The notes beneath the pieces are model-generated. The model was not told where the DNA came from. It made no database searches and saw only the letters and a program-made list of their open reading frames with translations. A program made the position numbers and the translations under genes. From contig DAIOHK010000008.1 of NCBI GenBank assembly GCA_036744795.1, positions 1 through 64,000 of the forward strand: a stretch of 64,000 nt of DNA, given 5' to 3'. Shown here piece after piece: positions 50,218 through 58,449 of this stretch. Position 1 is the stretch's first letter. Each line of letters begins with the position of its first letter. Source of the DNA: UBA5486 sp036744795 (GTDB taxonomy: Bacteria; Bacillota; UBA4882; UBA10575).

Positions 50218-51060
50218 CTACGAGAATTGTATAGCTGCTCCTACAGTTCCCGGGCCGGTATGTACACCAATGACCGGTCCGACTTGAGTAAAGGTAAAAG
50301 CTTTAAGATTAAAAGCTGTTTCTAAGGCTTCTTTTAATTCGATGCCTGCTTGATGGGCGGCACCATGTGCTACTACCAATCTTAAAGGTTTTCTGCCCCG
50401 AGCAAGATCTTGGAAGGAGTTTACGATGCTTTTTAAGGACCGCCCCTGGCTGCGGGCTATTCCTTGGGGAATATAGGTACCATTCTCACTTACCCTAACA
50501 ATTGGTTTGATATTGAGTAGGGAACCTAATAAATTTGGGACCTTTCCAATTCGGCCTCCCTTATGCAGATACTCAAGGGTATTAAGAGTAAATAAAGTTT
50601 CAATATTCTCTCTTGCAGTAGAGAGTTTTTCCAGGATTTCTGGGATCTTTAAACCCTTTTTGATGAGTTCGGCAGCTTCAATAATCATTAAGCCAATGCC
50701 GAGACTGATTGTTTTAGAATCTACAATATGAATATTTCCTTTAAGTTTTTCTTTAGCTATATGGGCTGAGTTTAAAGTCCCACTTAATCCGGATGAAAGG
50801 TGGATCGAGAGGATTTCATCATTTTCTTCTAATAATGGCTGGTAAAAACGGATAAAATCATCGGGTGAGGGTTGGGATGTTTTCGGGAGAGAATTACTAG
50901 CGGCTAGGCGCGTGTAAAACTCTTCTGATGTGATTTCTGAGTCTTTAAATTCCTCATCTTCAAATCTTAGTTTTAATGGAATGACATGAATATTTAGTTC
51001 CTTCTGCATTTCTCTGGTTAAATCTGCTGTACTATCGGTTATTAAAGCAATTTTTCCCAT
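50218..51060 (-). CDS. DegV family fatty-acid-binding protein
   Basis: This 280-residue protein of the DegV/FakB family binds a fatty acid for the FakA kinase in Gram-positive bacteria. Signature pieces are ALITDSTADLTREMQKELNI, SQPSPDDFIRFYQPL, IHLSSGLSGTLNSAHIA, VDSKTISLGIGLMI, LEYLHKGGRIGKVPNLLG and GPVIGVHTGPGTVG. I start at ATG 51060 after GGAGG; the frame extends upstream to 51126 without a ribosome site. It is alone on its strand. No FakA gene is in view. Confidence 0.92.
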   Translation of the reverse strand: MGKIALITDSTADLTREMQKELNIHVIPLKLRFEDEEFKDSEITSEEFYTRLAASNSLPKTSQPSPDDFIRFYQPLLEENDEILSIHLSSGLSGTLNSAHIAKEKLKGNIHIVDSKTISLGIGLMIIEAAELIKKGLKIPEILEKLSTARENIETLFTLNTLEYLHKGGRIGKVPNLLGSLLNIKPIVRVSENGTYIPQGIARSQGRSLKSIVNSFQDLARGRKPLRLVVAHGAAHQAGIELKEALETAFNLKAFTFTQVGPVIGVHTGPGTVGAAIQFS

Positions 51061-51385
51061 TACTATCCTCCGTTCTTCCGGTTCGGTTGGAATTATACCT
51101 TTTGACATTAAGAACTTTCCGAACAAGTAGCCTTTTATTCAATTAGACGATAAAAAGATATATAAGTTTCAAAAACTAAGAGATTAACTTTAATTTGAGT
51201 AAAATTGATAGGAAGAGCCCCAAATTACATCCTTTCACGTGCACGGGTGGTAGCCAGTGTGAGAGACTACGTAAACCTTTCATTAGACAAACAAAAGGTA
51301 AAAAAGTCTTGACTTTTGCTTATTCAATGCTTATACTTATCAAGTGTAAAGTAAAGTTACTTGTCAGTAAGGAGGGCTCATCAAT
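51061..51385. repeat. Half family H unit (H7) and ylxM promoter region
   Basis: The minus strand at 51269-51226 reads AGTCTCTCACACTGGCTACC then CCCGTGCAC, close to the left half and loop of H4.1; the right half is degenerate. Downstream, TTGACT (51309-51314) and TATACT (51332-51337), 17 bp apart, form a good promoter for the ylxM-ffh transcript. CAAGTG ... TTACTTG (51341-51363) is a weak dyad after it. Confidence 0.55.
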
Positions 51386-51751
51386 ATGGAGTATTTAGTG
51401 AGGATGGGTCTGCTCTACGATTTTTATGGAGTATTATTGACGAGAAAACAACAGAGGGTCTTTACTTGCTATTATATGAATAATTTATCTTTGGCAGAAA
51501 TAGCGGCGGAAGAAGGGACTTCTAGACAGGCTGTACATGATCTTCTGCAACGTACAGAAAAAATTTTGGAACGCTGGGAAGATAAATTGCAGTTAATGAA
51601 TAAGTATTCGCTGGAGAAGGAAGCAATACGAGAAGTAGAAAGCGAATTAAAATCTTTAATGGACACACTTCCCAATGATACAGAGATGAATAAAGCTTTT
51701 TCTAGTATGCAAAAAAGCTTTGCTAAATTAAAATCTATTGTTTTAGAATAA
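51386..51751 (+). CDS. ylxM: YlxM family SRP-associated protein
   Basis: This 121-residue protein of UPF0122 has a sigma-70 region-4-like helix-turn-helix: LLTRKQQRVFTCYYMNNLSL then AEIAAEEGTSRQAVHDLLQR. A helical tail follows. YlxM always precedes ffh in Firmicutes and in some species modulates the signal recognition particle. AAGGAGGG-type sequence lies before the ATG. It starts the ffh-rplS region. Confidence 0.93.
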   Translation: MEYLVRMGLLYDFYGVLLTRKQQRVFTCYYMNNLSLAEIAAEEGTSRQAVHDLLQRTEKILERWEDKLQLMNKYSLEKEAIREVESELKSLMDTLPNDTEMNKAFSSMQKSFAKLKSIVLE

Positions 51752-51774
51752 TAATCTACTGATTTATTAGATTG

Positions 51775-51820
51775 AGGGAGTTTCATAATTACCTAGGCAT
51801 AAATCAGTCATTATGTAACT
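51775..51820. repeat. Short family M repeat, copy 5
   Basis: AGGGAGTTTCATAATT (51775-51790) and ATTATGTAACT (51810-51820) are inverted copies with a short interior. It is the smallest member and lies in the ylxM-ffh gap. Confidence 0.5.
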
Positions 51821-51857
51821 TATAAATTTGAAATACTAAGGGACTGGAGGATAAAAT

Positions 51858-53183
51858 ATGGCCTTTTCCAATTTATCAGAAAAACTCCAGGAGACTTTCC
51901 GTCGGTTACGTGGTAAAGGTAAACTGGGTGAAAAAGATGTGGATGAAGCTTTACGCCAGGTGAAATTGGCACTTTTGGAAGCTGATGTTAATTTCCGTGT
52001 AGTGAGAAGTTTTGTGAACCGCGTAAGAGAAAGAGCTATAGGTCATGAGGTACTAAATAGCCTTACTCCCGGACAGATGGTAATAAAAATTGTTCATGAA
52101 GAGCTTACCAAATTAATGGGGGAGAAGGCTGAAAAACTTATTATTAGTGATCGGACTCCTACAGTTTACCTTTTTGTAGGGCTGCAAGGGGCAGGGAAGA
52201 CTACTACTGTAGGGAAACTAGGAGTTTTTTTAAGGAAACAAGGACGCCGTCCGTTATTGGTTGCAGCTGATGTATACCGTCCGGCTGCGGCTAAACAGCT
52301 CCAGATTCTTGGTGAGCAAAATGACCTTCCGGTATATATTGGTGATGGGAAGAACCCGGTTTTGATCGCTTCTGAAGCGATGGAACGGGCAAGACAATTG
52401 CAGCGGGATGTTGTGTTGATAGATACTGCTGGGCGTCTTCATATTAATGAAGAATTAATGGATGAATTACAGGAGATCAAACAGGCTGCTGAACCAGCTG
52501 AGATTCTGCTGGTAGTAGATGCAATGACTGGTCAGGATGCAGTTACTGTTGCACAAAGCTTTAATGAGAAATTGGGTATTACTGGTTTGATTTTAACTAA
52601 ATTGGATAGTGATACAAGGGGTGGGGCTGCTCTTTCCATTCGAGAGGTTACTGGATGTCCGATTAAATTTATTGGTATTGGGGAAAAAATGGATGGGATT
52701 GAGATTTTTCATCCTGAACGGTTAGCTTCACGGATCTTAGGAATGGGCGATGTTTTAACCCTGATTGAAAAGGCTGAGGCTGCGGTCGAGGCTGAACAGG
52801 CCAAAGATCTAATGAAAAAAATTCAAAAGGACCAGTTTACATTAGAAGACTTTTTGCAACAGATGAGACAGGTTCAGAAGATGGGACCTTTGGACCAGGT
52901 TTTCTCAATGATTCCCGGTTTAAAGTCAAAGCAACTTCAGGGTATGGCGATTGATGAAAGAAGTTTAAAGCATATTGAAGCAATTATTCAATCTATGACT
53001 CCGTTGGAACGACAGACCCCTCAGATTATTAATGCCAGCCGCCGGAAGAGAATTGCCAAGGGAGCTGGAAGACCAGTTCAGGAGGTAAACCGGTTGTTAA
53101 ACCAGTTTGAGCAGAGCAAAAAGATGATGAAACAACTAACTAATCTGGGTAAAGGTGGACTTCCCAAACTGCCATTCATGTAA
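51858..53183 (+). CDS. ffh: Signal recognition particle GTPase Ffh
   Basis: This 441-residue protein has an N domain and a G domain with G1 VGLQGAGKTTTVGKLGVFL, DVYRPAAAKQL, G3 DTAGRLHINEELMDEL, and G4 TKLDSDTRGGAALSI with the following GEKMDGIEIFHPERLASRIL. Its Met-rich M domain (residues 300-441) binds SRP RNA and signal peptides, with RRKRIAKGAG near the end. It targets secretory and membrane proteins. GGAGG precedes the ATG. Confidence 0.97.
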   Translation: MAFSNLSEKLQETFRRLRGKGKLGEKDVDEALRQVKLALLEADVNFRVVRSFVNRVRERAIGHEVLNSLTPGQMVIKIVHEELTKLMGEKAEKLIISDRTPTVYLFVGLQGAGKTTTVGKLGVFLRKQGRRPLLVAADVYRPAAAKQLQILGEQNDLPVYIGDGKNPVLIASEAMERARQLQRDVVLIDTAGRLHINEELMDELQEIKQAAEPAEILLVVDAMTGQDAVTVAQSFNEKLGITGLILTKLDSDTRGGAALSIREVTGCPIKFIGIGEKMDGIEIFHPERLASRILGMGDVLTLIEKAEAAVEAEQAKDLMKKIQKDQFTLEDFLQQMRQVQKMGPLDQVFSMIPGLKSKQLQGMAIDERSLKHIEAIIQSMTPLERQTPQIINASRRKRIAKGAGRPVQEVNRLLNQFEQSKKMMKQLTNLGKGGLPKLPFM

Positions 53184-53217
53184 AAACTATTGCTGCCCTT
53201 ATTGGCTTTTATATATT

Positions 53218-53322
53218 TAAGTGAATTGTCTAATTTCCTAAAATAGACTTTCATCAAAATATATTGTTAGACAATTCTTAGTGGGAATATCAATATAGAA
53301 TAATAAGTTATACAATTCTTAA
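53218..53322. repeat. Family M repeat, copy 6, between ffh and rpsP
   Basis: TTAAGTGAATTGTCTAAT and TTAGACAATTCTTA (to 53280) are inverted ends of a 63-bp unit with the core TTTCATCAAAATATATTG. A further end TTATACAATTCTT (53308-53320) follows. The element separates ffh from the rpsP operon and contains no promoter I can identify. Confidence 0.65.
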
Positions 53323-53363
53323 ATTTGAATAGAATTGATAGTTTTGTAAGGAGGTGAAAAAGT

Positions 53364-53627
53364 ATGGTACGGATTAGGTTAACCCGTATGGGTGCTAAAA
53401 AACGCCCTTTTTACCGGTTTGTAGTTGCCGATTCCAGGGCGCCTCGGGATGGAAGATTTATTGAGATTTTGGGCCATTATAATCCGATTGCCAAACCCGT
53501 GGAATTAGTGGTGGATAAAGAGAAAGCCCTTTATTGGCTATCTCAGGGAGCACAACCTTCGGAACCGGTAAAACGTTTATTTAAAGAAGCCGGTGTCTTA
53601 CCCGGAAAAGAAGCAGCTGGTGAATGA
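53364..53627 (+). CDS. rpsP: Ribosomal protein bS16
   Basis: This 87-residue small-subunit protein starts MVRIRLTRMGAKKRPFYRFV, then VADSRAPRDGRFIEILGHYN and the segment LSQGAQPSEPVKRLF, all highly conserved in bS16. AAGGAGGTG precedes the ATG. It is the first gene of rpsP-khpA-rimM-trmD-rplS. Confidence 0.98.
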   Translation: MVRIRLTRMGAKKRPFYRFVVADSRAPRDGRFIEILGHYNPIAKPVELVVDKEKALYWLSQGAQPSEPVKRLFKEAGVLPGKEAAGE

Positions 53628-53643
53628 AAGGAAGTGAAGCTTC

Positions 53644-53871
53644 TTGAAGGAATTGGTGGAGTTGCTCGTAAAATCAATTGTTGATCATGCCGATGATGTT
53701 CAGGTCAGAGAAGAGGAATCTGATGGTGCCCTTTTGCTGGAGATCAGTGTCCATGAAGATGATCTGGGTAGGATTATCGGTAGAAGAGGCCGGGTTATAA
53801 AAGCCATCCGTACTCTGGTCTGGGCAACCGCACCTCCAGACCAAAGAGTCCTGGTGGAATTGGCTGAATGA
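53644..53871 (+). CDS. khpA: KH-domain RNA-binding protein KhpA
   Basis: This 75-residue KH protein starts at TTG. It has the KELVELLVKSIVDHADDVQV start and the GxxG-type loop LGRIIGRRGRVIKAIRTLV. It binds RNA with KhpB in Gram-positive bacteria and affects cell division and elongation. The stop overlaps the rimM start (ATGA). Confidence 0.95.
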   Translation: MKELVELLVKSIVDHADDVQVREEESDGALLLEISVHEDDLGRIIGRRGRVIKAIRTLVWATAPPDQRVLVELAE

Positions 53872-54422
53872 GTACGAGCCGGTTTAATCCTTGGAACAAC
53901 CCTCCAGAAGGATTGATTGCTGTAGGGGAAGTTTTAAGTTCTCAAGGGAATAAAGGCGAGATTAAGCTCTCTTCCTTGACCAATAGTTTAGAACGTTGGT
54001 TGGAATTGAAAAGAGTATTTGTTTTTCTCAATGGAAAGAAGAAGGAACTATTCATAGAAAAGATCAGGTACTTTAAAGATTTTGTGATTGCTAAGTTTCA
54101 GGGTGTCGAGGGGATTCCGGATGCTGAGCGATTATCAGGAACATTTCTTTGGATTCCAGAAGAAGAACGGCCAAGTTTACCCGCCGACCATTTTTATGTA
54201 GACCAAATTTTGGGATTAAAAGTCTATTCAGAAGATAATCAGTTTCTGGGTAGGATCAAGGAGGTCCTTTCCACGGGAGCAAATGATGTTTATGTGCTTT
54301 CTGGAAGCAAATTTGGTGAAATACTGTTTCCTGCTTTAAAACCCCTTATTCACTTGGTCAATTGTGAACTGGGAATTATGAGGGTGGAAATACCGCCGGG
54401 ACTGTTAGATGGGGATCGATAA
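53868..54422 (+). CDS. rimM: Ribosome maturation factor RimM
   Basis: This 184-residue 16S rRNA-processing factor has an N-terminal barrel (LIAVGEVLSSQGNKGEIKLS), the RYFKDFVIAKFQGVEGIPDA segment, and a PRC-barrel C-terminal domain (DHFYVDQILGLKVYSEDNQF, GANDVYVLSG, LFPALKPLIHLV). It binds uS19 and helps 30S assembly. trmD starts 2 bases after the stop. Confidence 0.95.
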   Translation: MSTSRFNPWNNPPEGLIAVGEVLSSQGNKGEIKLSSLTNSLERWLELKRVFVFLNGKKKELFIEKIRYFKDFVIAKFQGVEGIPDAERLSGTFLWIPEEERPSLPADHFYVDQILGLKVYSEDNQFLGRIKEVLSTGANDVYVLSGSKFGEILFPALKPLIHLVNCELGIMRVEIPPGLLDGDR

Positions 54423-54424
54423 AA

Positions 54425-55174
54425 GTGTTAATCCATTTTATGACATTGTTTCCCAAGATGTTTACTGGCCCTTTTTCCTGCAGTATAATAAAAAGGGCGA
54501 GGGAGCGGGGACTAGTGACCCTTGAAATGTTAAACTTCAGGGACTATGCCAGGGATCGTCATGCAACTGTGGATGATACACCCTATGGTGGTGGCCCAGG
54601 AATGGTTCTTAAACCGGAACCGATCTTTGAAGCAGTTGAAGATTTACAGGTGAAAACTGGTTCCAAACCCTACATTATTCTTACCACACCACAAGGTGAT
54701 ACCTTCTCTCAGGAAACAGCGGTTGAACTGAGTAAAAAATCGCATTTGCTGTTTATTTGCGGACATTATGAAGGCTTTGATGAAAGAATTCGCGTTTTAA
54801 CTGATCGGGAATTATCAATTGGTGATTATGTCTTAACCGGTGGCGAATTACCAGCGATGGTTATGGCTGAAGCTATTATTCGTTTACTCCCTGGTGTTTT
54901 AGGCGATCCAGAGGCAGCTGATAATGATTCTTTTTGCAATGGGATCTTGGAATATCCTCAGTATACAAAACCTCCGGTGTTTCGTGGAATGACGGTGCCA
55001 GAAATATTACTTTCAGGGGATCATGGAAAAATTCGTGCATGGCGAAGGGAACAGGCCCTTTTGCGAACCGCCCGCGTACGTCCGGATCTCTTAGCAAACC
55101 TAGATTTGACTTCTGAAGAACAAGAGTTTTTAAAGAAAAATGGTATTTATATAATTAAAGAAAAAAAGATCTAA
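54425..55174 (+). CDS. trmD: tRNA (guanine-37-N1)-methyltransferase
   Basis: This 249-residue SPOUT methyltransferase starts at GTG with LIHFMTLFPKMFTG. The trefoil-knot SAM site is visible as LLFICGHYEGFDERI and SIGDYVLTGGELPAMVMAEA, and the C-terminal domain has RGMTVPEILLSGDHGKIRAW. It methylates G37 of tRNAs to prevent frameshifting. The active-site Asp lies in DRHATVDDTPYGGGPGMVL-type sequence. Confidence 0.96.
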   Translation: MLIHFMTLFPKMFTGPFSCSIIKRARERGLVTLEMLNFRDYARDRHATVDDTPYGGGPGMVLKPEPIFEAVEDLQVKTGSKPYIILTTPQGDTFSQETAVELSKKSHLLFICGHYEGFDERIRVLTDRELSIGDYVLTGGELPAMVMAEAIIRLLPGVLGDPEAADNDSFCNGILEYPQYTKPPVFRGMTVPEILLSGDHGKIRAWRREQALLRTARVRPDLLANLDLTSEEQEFLKKNGIYIIKEKKI

Positions 55175-55212
55175 TATAGAATTGATCTTTCTCTGAAGGG
55201 AGGGAAAAACAG

Positions 55213-55551
55213 ATGAACCTAATTGATCTGATTGAACAGGAACAATTGAAGAAAGACCTACCGGAATTTGAAGCAGGGGATACTGTTAAGGTTCACTTAA
55301 AAGTAGTTGAGGGTGAACGTCACCGGATTCAAATTTTTGAAGGGGTAGTAATTGCCCGGGCTAATGGAGGCTTAAGAGAGACTTTTACAGTACGTAAATT
55401 CTCTAGTGGGGTTGGAGTAGAAAGAATCTTCCCCCTCCATTCTCCAATGATCGATAAAATTGAAGTTGTCAGGAGAGGCCGTGTAAGGAGGGCGAAACTA
55501 TACTACTTGAGGAAACGCTCAGGTAAGGCTGCACGTATTCGGGAAAGATAA
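55213..55551 (+). CDS. rplS: Ribosomal protein bL19
   Basis: This 112-residue large-subunit protein has the conserved FEAGDTVKVHLKVVEGERHR, IQIFEGVVIARANGG, FTVRKFSSGVGVERIFPLHS and KIEVVRRGRVRRAKLYYLR. GGGAGGG precedes the ATG. It is the last gene of the ribosomal block. Confidence 0.98.
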   Translation: MNLIDLIEQEQLKKDLPEFEAGDTVKVHLKVVEGERHRIQIFEGVVIARANGGLRETFTVRKFSSGVGVERIFPLHSPMIDKIEVVRRGRVRRAKLYYLRKRSGKAARIRER

Positions 55552-55582
55552 GGGTCAGATACTCTTGAAAAATCTACTCTCT

Positions 55583-55696
55583 GGAAGGTTGAAAAGACCT
55601 TCTGATGTTATTCCCGTATAGATACAGATAGGAACTTTTCTCCGTTTTTCAGAGAAGTATGAGTAGGAAGTAAAGGACCACCCCGGGTGGTCTTTT
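55583..55696 (+). terminator. Terminators after rplS
   Basis: A GAAGGT-TGAAAAG-ACCTTC hairpin (55583-55602) and a CTTTTCTC ... GAGAAG stem (about 55634-55658) are followed by a strong one, AAAGGACCACC pairing with GGTGGTCTTT, with a TTCTCT tail (55672-55696). The last probably ends the rpsP operon transcript just before deoB. Confidence 0.75.
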
Positions 55697-55733
55697 TCTC
55701 TGTGTGTTTACAATTCACTAGGGAGGGGTTTAA

Positions 55734-56912
55734 GTGAAAGATGCCAGAATATTTTTGGTCGTTCTCGATGGGGCAGGAGTTGGTGAATTGCCTGATGCTT
55801 TCCAATATGGGGATGAGGGTAGTAATACCATAGGAAATACTGCACGGAAGGTGGGGGGATTAAACCTGCCTTTTATGGGGGGATTAGGTTTAGGAAATAT
55901 CACTTCCATCAAAGGGGTACCAACCACAGAACGGGCTAATGGGGCATTTGGGAAAATGTCAGAAGCTTCGAAGGGCAAGGATACAATTACTGGTCATTGG
56001 GAGATGACAGGTATTGTTTTAGAGCACCCGTTTCCTATTTACCCTGAAGGATTTCCGGAAGAGTTAATTACTAACTTTGAAAAAACGATCGGCCGAAAAG
56101 TACTTGGTAATAAGCCGGCTTCGGGGACAGAGATTCTAAAGGAATTAGGCCCGGAGCATATGAAAACAGGTTATCCGATAGTTTATACATCGGCTGATAG
56201 TGTTTTTCAGATTGCTGCTCATGAGGAGATTATTTCGGTAGAGGAGCTATACCGGATCTGTCAGACCGCCCGTCAGCTACTCTCAGGTGAGCATATGGTA
56301 GCCAGGGTGATTGCCCGGCCTTTTATTGGGGAACCTGGTGCATTCCAGAGAACGGTTAGACGCAAGGATTTTTCGGTGAAACCTCCGGAAAAAACAATAT
56401 TGGACAGGCTAAAATCTGAAGGTATTAATATTGTTGGTATTGGAAAGATTGAGGATATTTTTAGCAATCAGGGATTAACAGCAAGTTTTCATACTGGAGA
56501 TAATATTACAACTTTAGAAAAATTGTTGGAGCTGGCCAGAGTAATGAGAGGACCGGCCCTGTTTTTCGCCAATTGCATAGATTTTGATTCTTTGTATGGA
56601 CATCGAAATAATTGGCAGGGGTTTGCGAGTGCACTGGAGACTGCTGATGCTTACTTAAAAAAACTATTTTCTTTGTTAAATAAAGAAGATTTACTTATCA
56701 TTACGGCTGATCATGGTTGTGACCCTACTACTCCCAGTACAGATCATTCACGGGAGTATGTTCCTTTATTGATCGCTGGTGAGCAGGTGAAGAAAGGTAC
56801 AAATTTAGGAATCAGGAAGGCCTTTACTGATCTTTCGGCGACAATTGCTGATTTTTTTGCTATTCAGCCGTGGTCAAAAGGAGAGAGTTTTTACAAATCC
56901 TTATTTAAATAA
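55734..56912 (+). CDS. deoB: Phosphopentomutase
   Basis: This 392-residue alkaline-phosphatase-superfamily enzyme interconverts ribose (deoxyribose) 1- and 5-phosphates. Metal and active-site motifs are FLVVLDGAGVGELPDAFQYG, KGKDTITGHWEMTGIV with the catalytic Thr, HTGDN and ITADHGCDPTTPSTDHSRE. The GTG start follows GGGAGGGG. pdp follows 15 bp later, so the two form a nucleoside salvage operon. Confidence 0.96.
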   Translation: MKDARIFLVVLDGAGVGELPDAFQYGDEGSNTIGNTARKVGGLNLPFMGGLGLGNITSIKGVPTTERANGAFGKMSEASKGKDTITGHWEMTGIVLEHPFPIYPEGFPEELITNFEKTIGRKVLGNKPASGTEILKELGPEHMKTGYPIVYTSADSVFQIAAHEEIISVEELYRICQTARQLLSGEHMVARVIARPFIGEPGAFQRTVRRKDFSVKPPEKTILDRLKSEGINIVGIGKIEDIFSNQGLTASFHTGDNITTLEKLLELARVMRGPALFFANCIDFDSLYGHRNNWQGFASALETADAYLKKLFSLLNKEDLLIITADHGCDPTTPSTDHSREYVPLLIAGEQVKKGTNLGIRKAFTDLSATIADFFAIQPWSKGESFYKSLFK

Positions 56913-56927
56913 AAAGGGGGGCGAAAT

Positions 56928-58232
56928 ATGAGAATAGTTGATCTAATCCGTAAAAAAAGAGATGGATTGGAACATACTGTGGAAGAACTGAGTTTTCTAG
57001 TTAAGGGTATTACTGATGGCAGTATCCCTGATTACCAACTGTCTGCTTGGTGTATGGCTGTTTATTTTCAGGGTATGAGTCCCCGGGAAGCAAAGGAGTT
57101 AGCTTTACAGATGGCTTCTTCCGGTGACCAGATGGATCTGTCGCCAATTAACGGAGTGAAGATTGACAAACATTCCACCGGTGGTGTAGGCGATAAAACT
57201 TCTCTTGTTGTAGCTCCTTTAGTTGCTGCGGCCGGAATCCCGGTCTGCAAAATGTCAGGACGGGGATTAGGGCATACAGGAGGAACAGTTGATAAACTAG
57301 AATCAATACCAGGTTTCCAGACTGAAATGCCAATCTCCCAGCTTTTTCAGCAGGTAAGTAAAGTAGGGATTGGTATGGTAGGACAAACCGGTAATTTAGT
57401 TCCTGCTGATAAACAACTTTACGCATTACGGGATGTTACAGGGACGGTTGAGAGCATACCATTGATTGCTTCAAGTATTATGAGTAAAAAATTAGCTGGC
57501 GGTGCTGATGGTTTTGTTCTTGATGTTAAGGTTGGTAACGGCGCTTTTTTGAAGACCTTGGATGAAGCGAAAGAATTAGCTGAACTAATGGTAGCAATCG
57601 GAAAGAGTGCTGGGCGGGGGACAGTGGCGGTTCTTTCTAATATGGAACAACCATTAGGGAGGGCGATTGGGAATTCCTTAGAGGTAAAGGAGGCAATTGC
57701 TACTCTACGAGGTGAAGGACCACAGGATTTAGAAGAACTCTCGCTGGTACTAGGTTCGCAAATGTTGCTTTTGGCTGGTGCGGCAGAAGATGAAGAAACT
57801 GCTAAGGAAAAGTTGAAAACTATTATTTCTTCTGGTAAAGGGCTACATTGCTTTGAGAGATGGATTGAAACCCAAGGCGGGAATCCCGCGATTACAGAAA
57901 AACCTGAGCTCCTCCCTCTTGCTCCAGTCATCCATAAAGTAAGGAGCAATTTCCAAGGGTATGTGGCTGGATGGGATGCCGAAGCTCTAGGCCTGACAGC
58001 GATGCGTATTGGTGCAGGTCGGGAACGTAAAGGGCAGCCGATCGATCATGGTGTGGGATTAGTAATTCATAAAAAGATTGGAGAACGGGTTGAATTTGGA
58101 GAAGAGATTGCAGAAGTTTATGCCCGTTCAGAGGAGGCGGCGGTTTATGCCGGAAAAGAAGTATTGAGTGTTATTAAAATTTCTGATCTGCCGCCAAAGC
58201 AATCACCATTAATATGGGGGTACATTATTTGA
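56928..58232 (+). CDS. pdp: Pyrimidine-nucleoside phosphorylase
   Basis: This 434-residue enzyme splits uridine and thymidine into base and pentose 1-phosphate. The conserved phosphate-binding segments are KIDKHSTGGVGDKTSLVVAP and KMSGRGLGHTGGTVDKLESI; VSKVGIGMVGQTGNLVPADK and LYALRDVTGTVESIPLI follow. It feeds pentose phosphate to DeoB. The ATG follows GGGGGGCG-type sequence. A probable terminator lies about 75 bp after the stop. Confidence 0.95.
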   Translation: MRIVDLIRKKRDGLEHTVEELSFLVKGITDGSIPDYQLSAWCMAVYFQGMSPREAKELALQMASSGDQMDLSPINGVKIDKHSTGGVGDKTSLVVAPLVAAAGIPVCKMSGRGLGHTGGTVDKLESIPGFQTEMPISQLFQQVSKVGIGMVGQTGNLVPADKQLYALRDVTGTVESIPLIASSIMSKKLAGGADGFVLDVKVGNGAFLKTLDEAKELAELMVAIGKSAGRGTVAVLSNMEQPLGRAIGNSLEVKEAIATLRGEGPQDLEELSLVLGSQMLLLAGAAEDEETAKEKLKTIISSGKGLHCFERWIETQGGNPAITEKPELLPLAPVIHKVRSNFQGYVAGWDAEALGLTAMRIGAGRERKGQPIDHGVGLVIHKKIGERVEFGEEIAEVYARSEEAAVYAGKEVLSVIKISDLPPKQSPLIWGYII

Positions 58233-58306
58233 CATTATATTTATCATTTACCCGTTGCCCTAAGACAAAAATTAAGCTAAGATGAGAAAGGTAAGATTAG
58301 ATGCAT

Positions 58307-58343
58307 TAAAAAGAGGTTTTTGGTAACAATAACCTTCTTTTTG
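58307..58343 (+). terminator. Probable terminator after pdp
   Basis: AAAAAGAGGTT pairs with AACCTTCTTTTT (one mismatch), followed by TTGG. The remaining 58344-58449, before rnfC, has no clear promoter. Confidence 0.5.
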
Positions 58344-58449
58344 GACAAACCATGATAAGTTTCTAAGGTAAACAGGTGAAGATTGGGGTGGCTCGTAGTA
58401 ATGGCTACAGGCCAATGATGATTTAATTAGTTAAAGAAGGAGTGATGAG

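Noticed and set aside
51195..51398. 67-codon ORF before ylxM
   Set aside because: It runs through the H7 repeat and the ylxM promoter and overlaps the ylxM start; it has no family-like motif.
57419..57949. 176-codon minus-strand ORF in pdp
   Set aside because: It is a long antisense shadow of a conserved enzyme gene; its composition (many Ser and Pro) reflects the opposite strand's codon usage.
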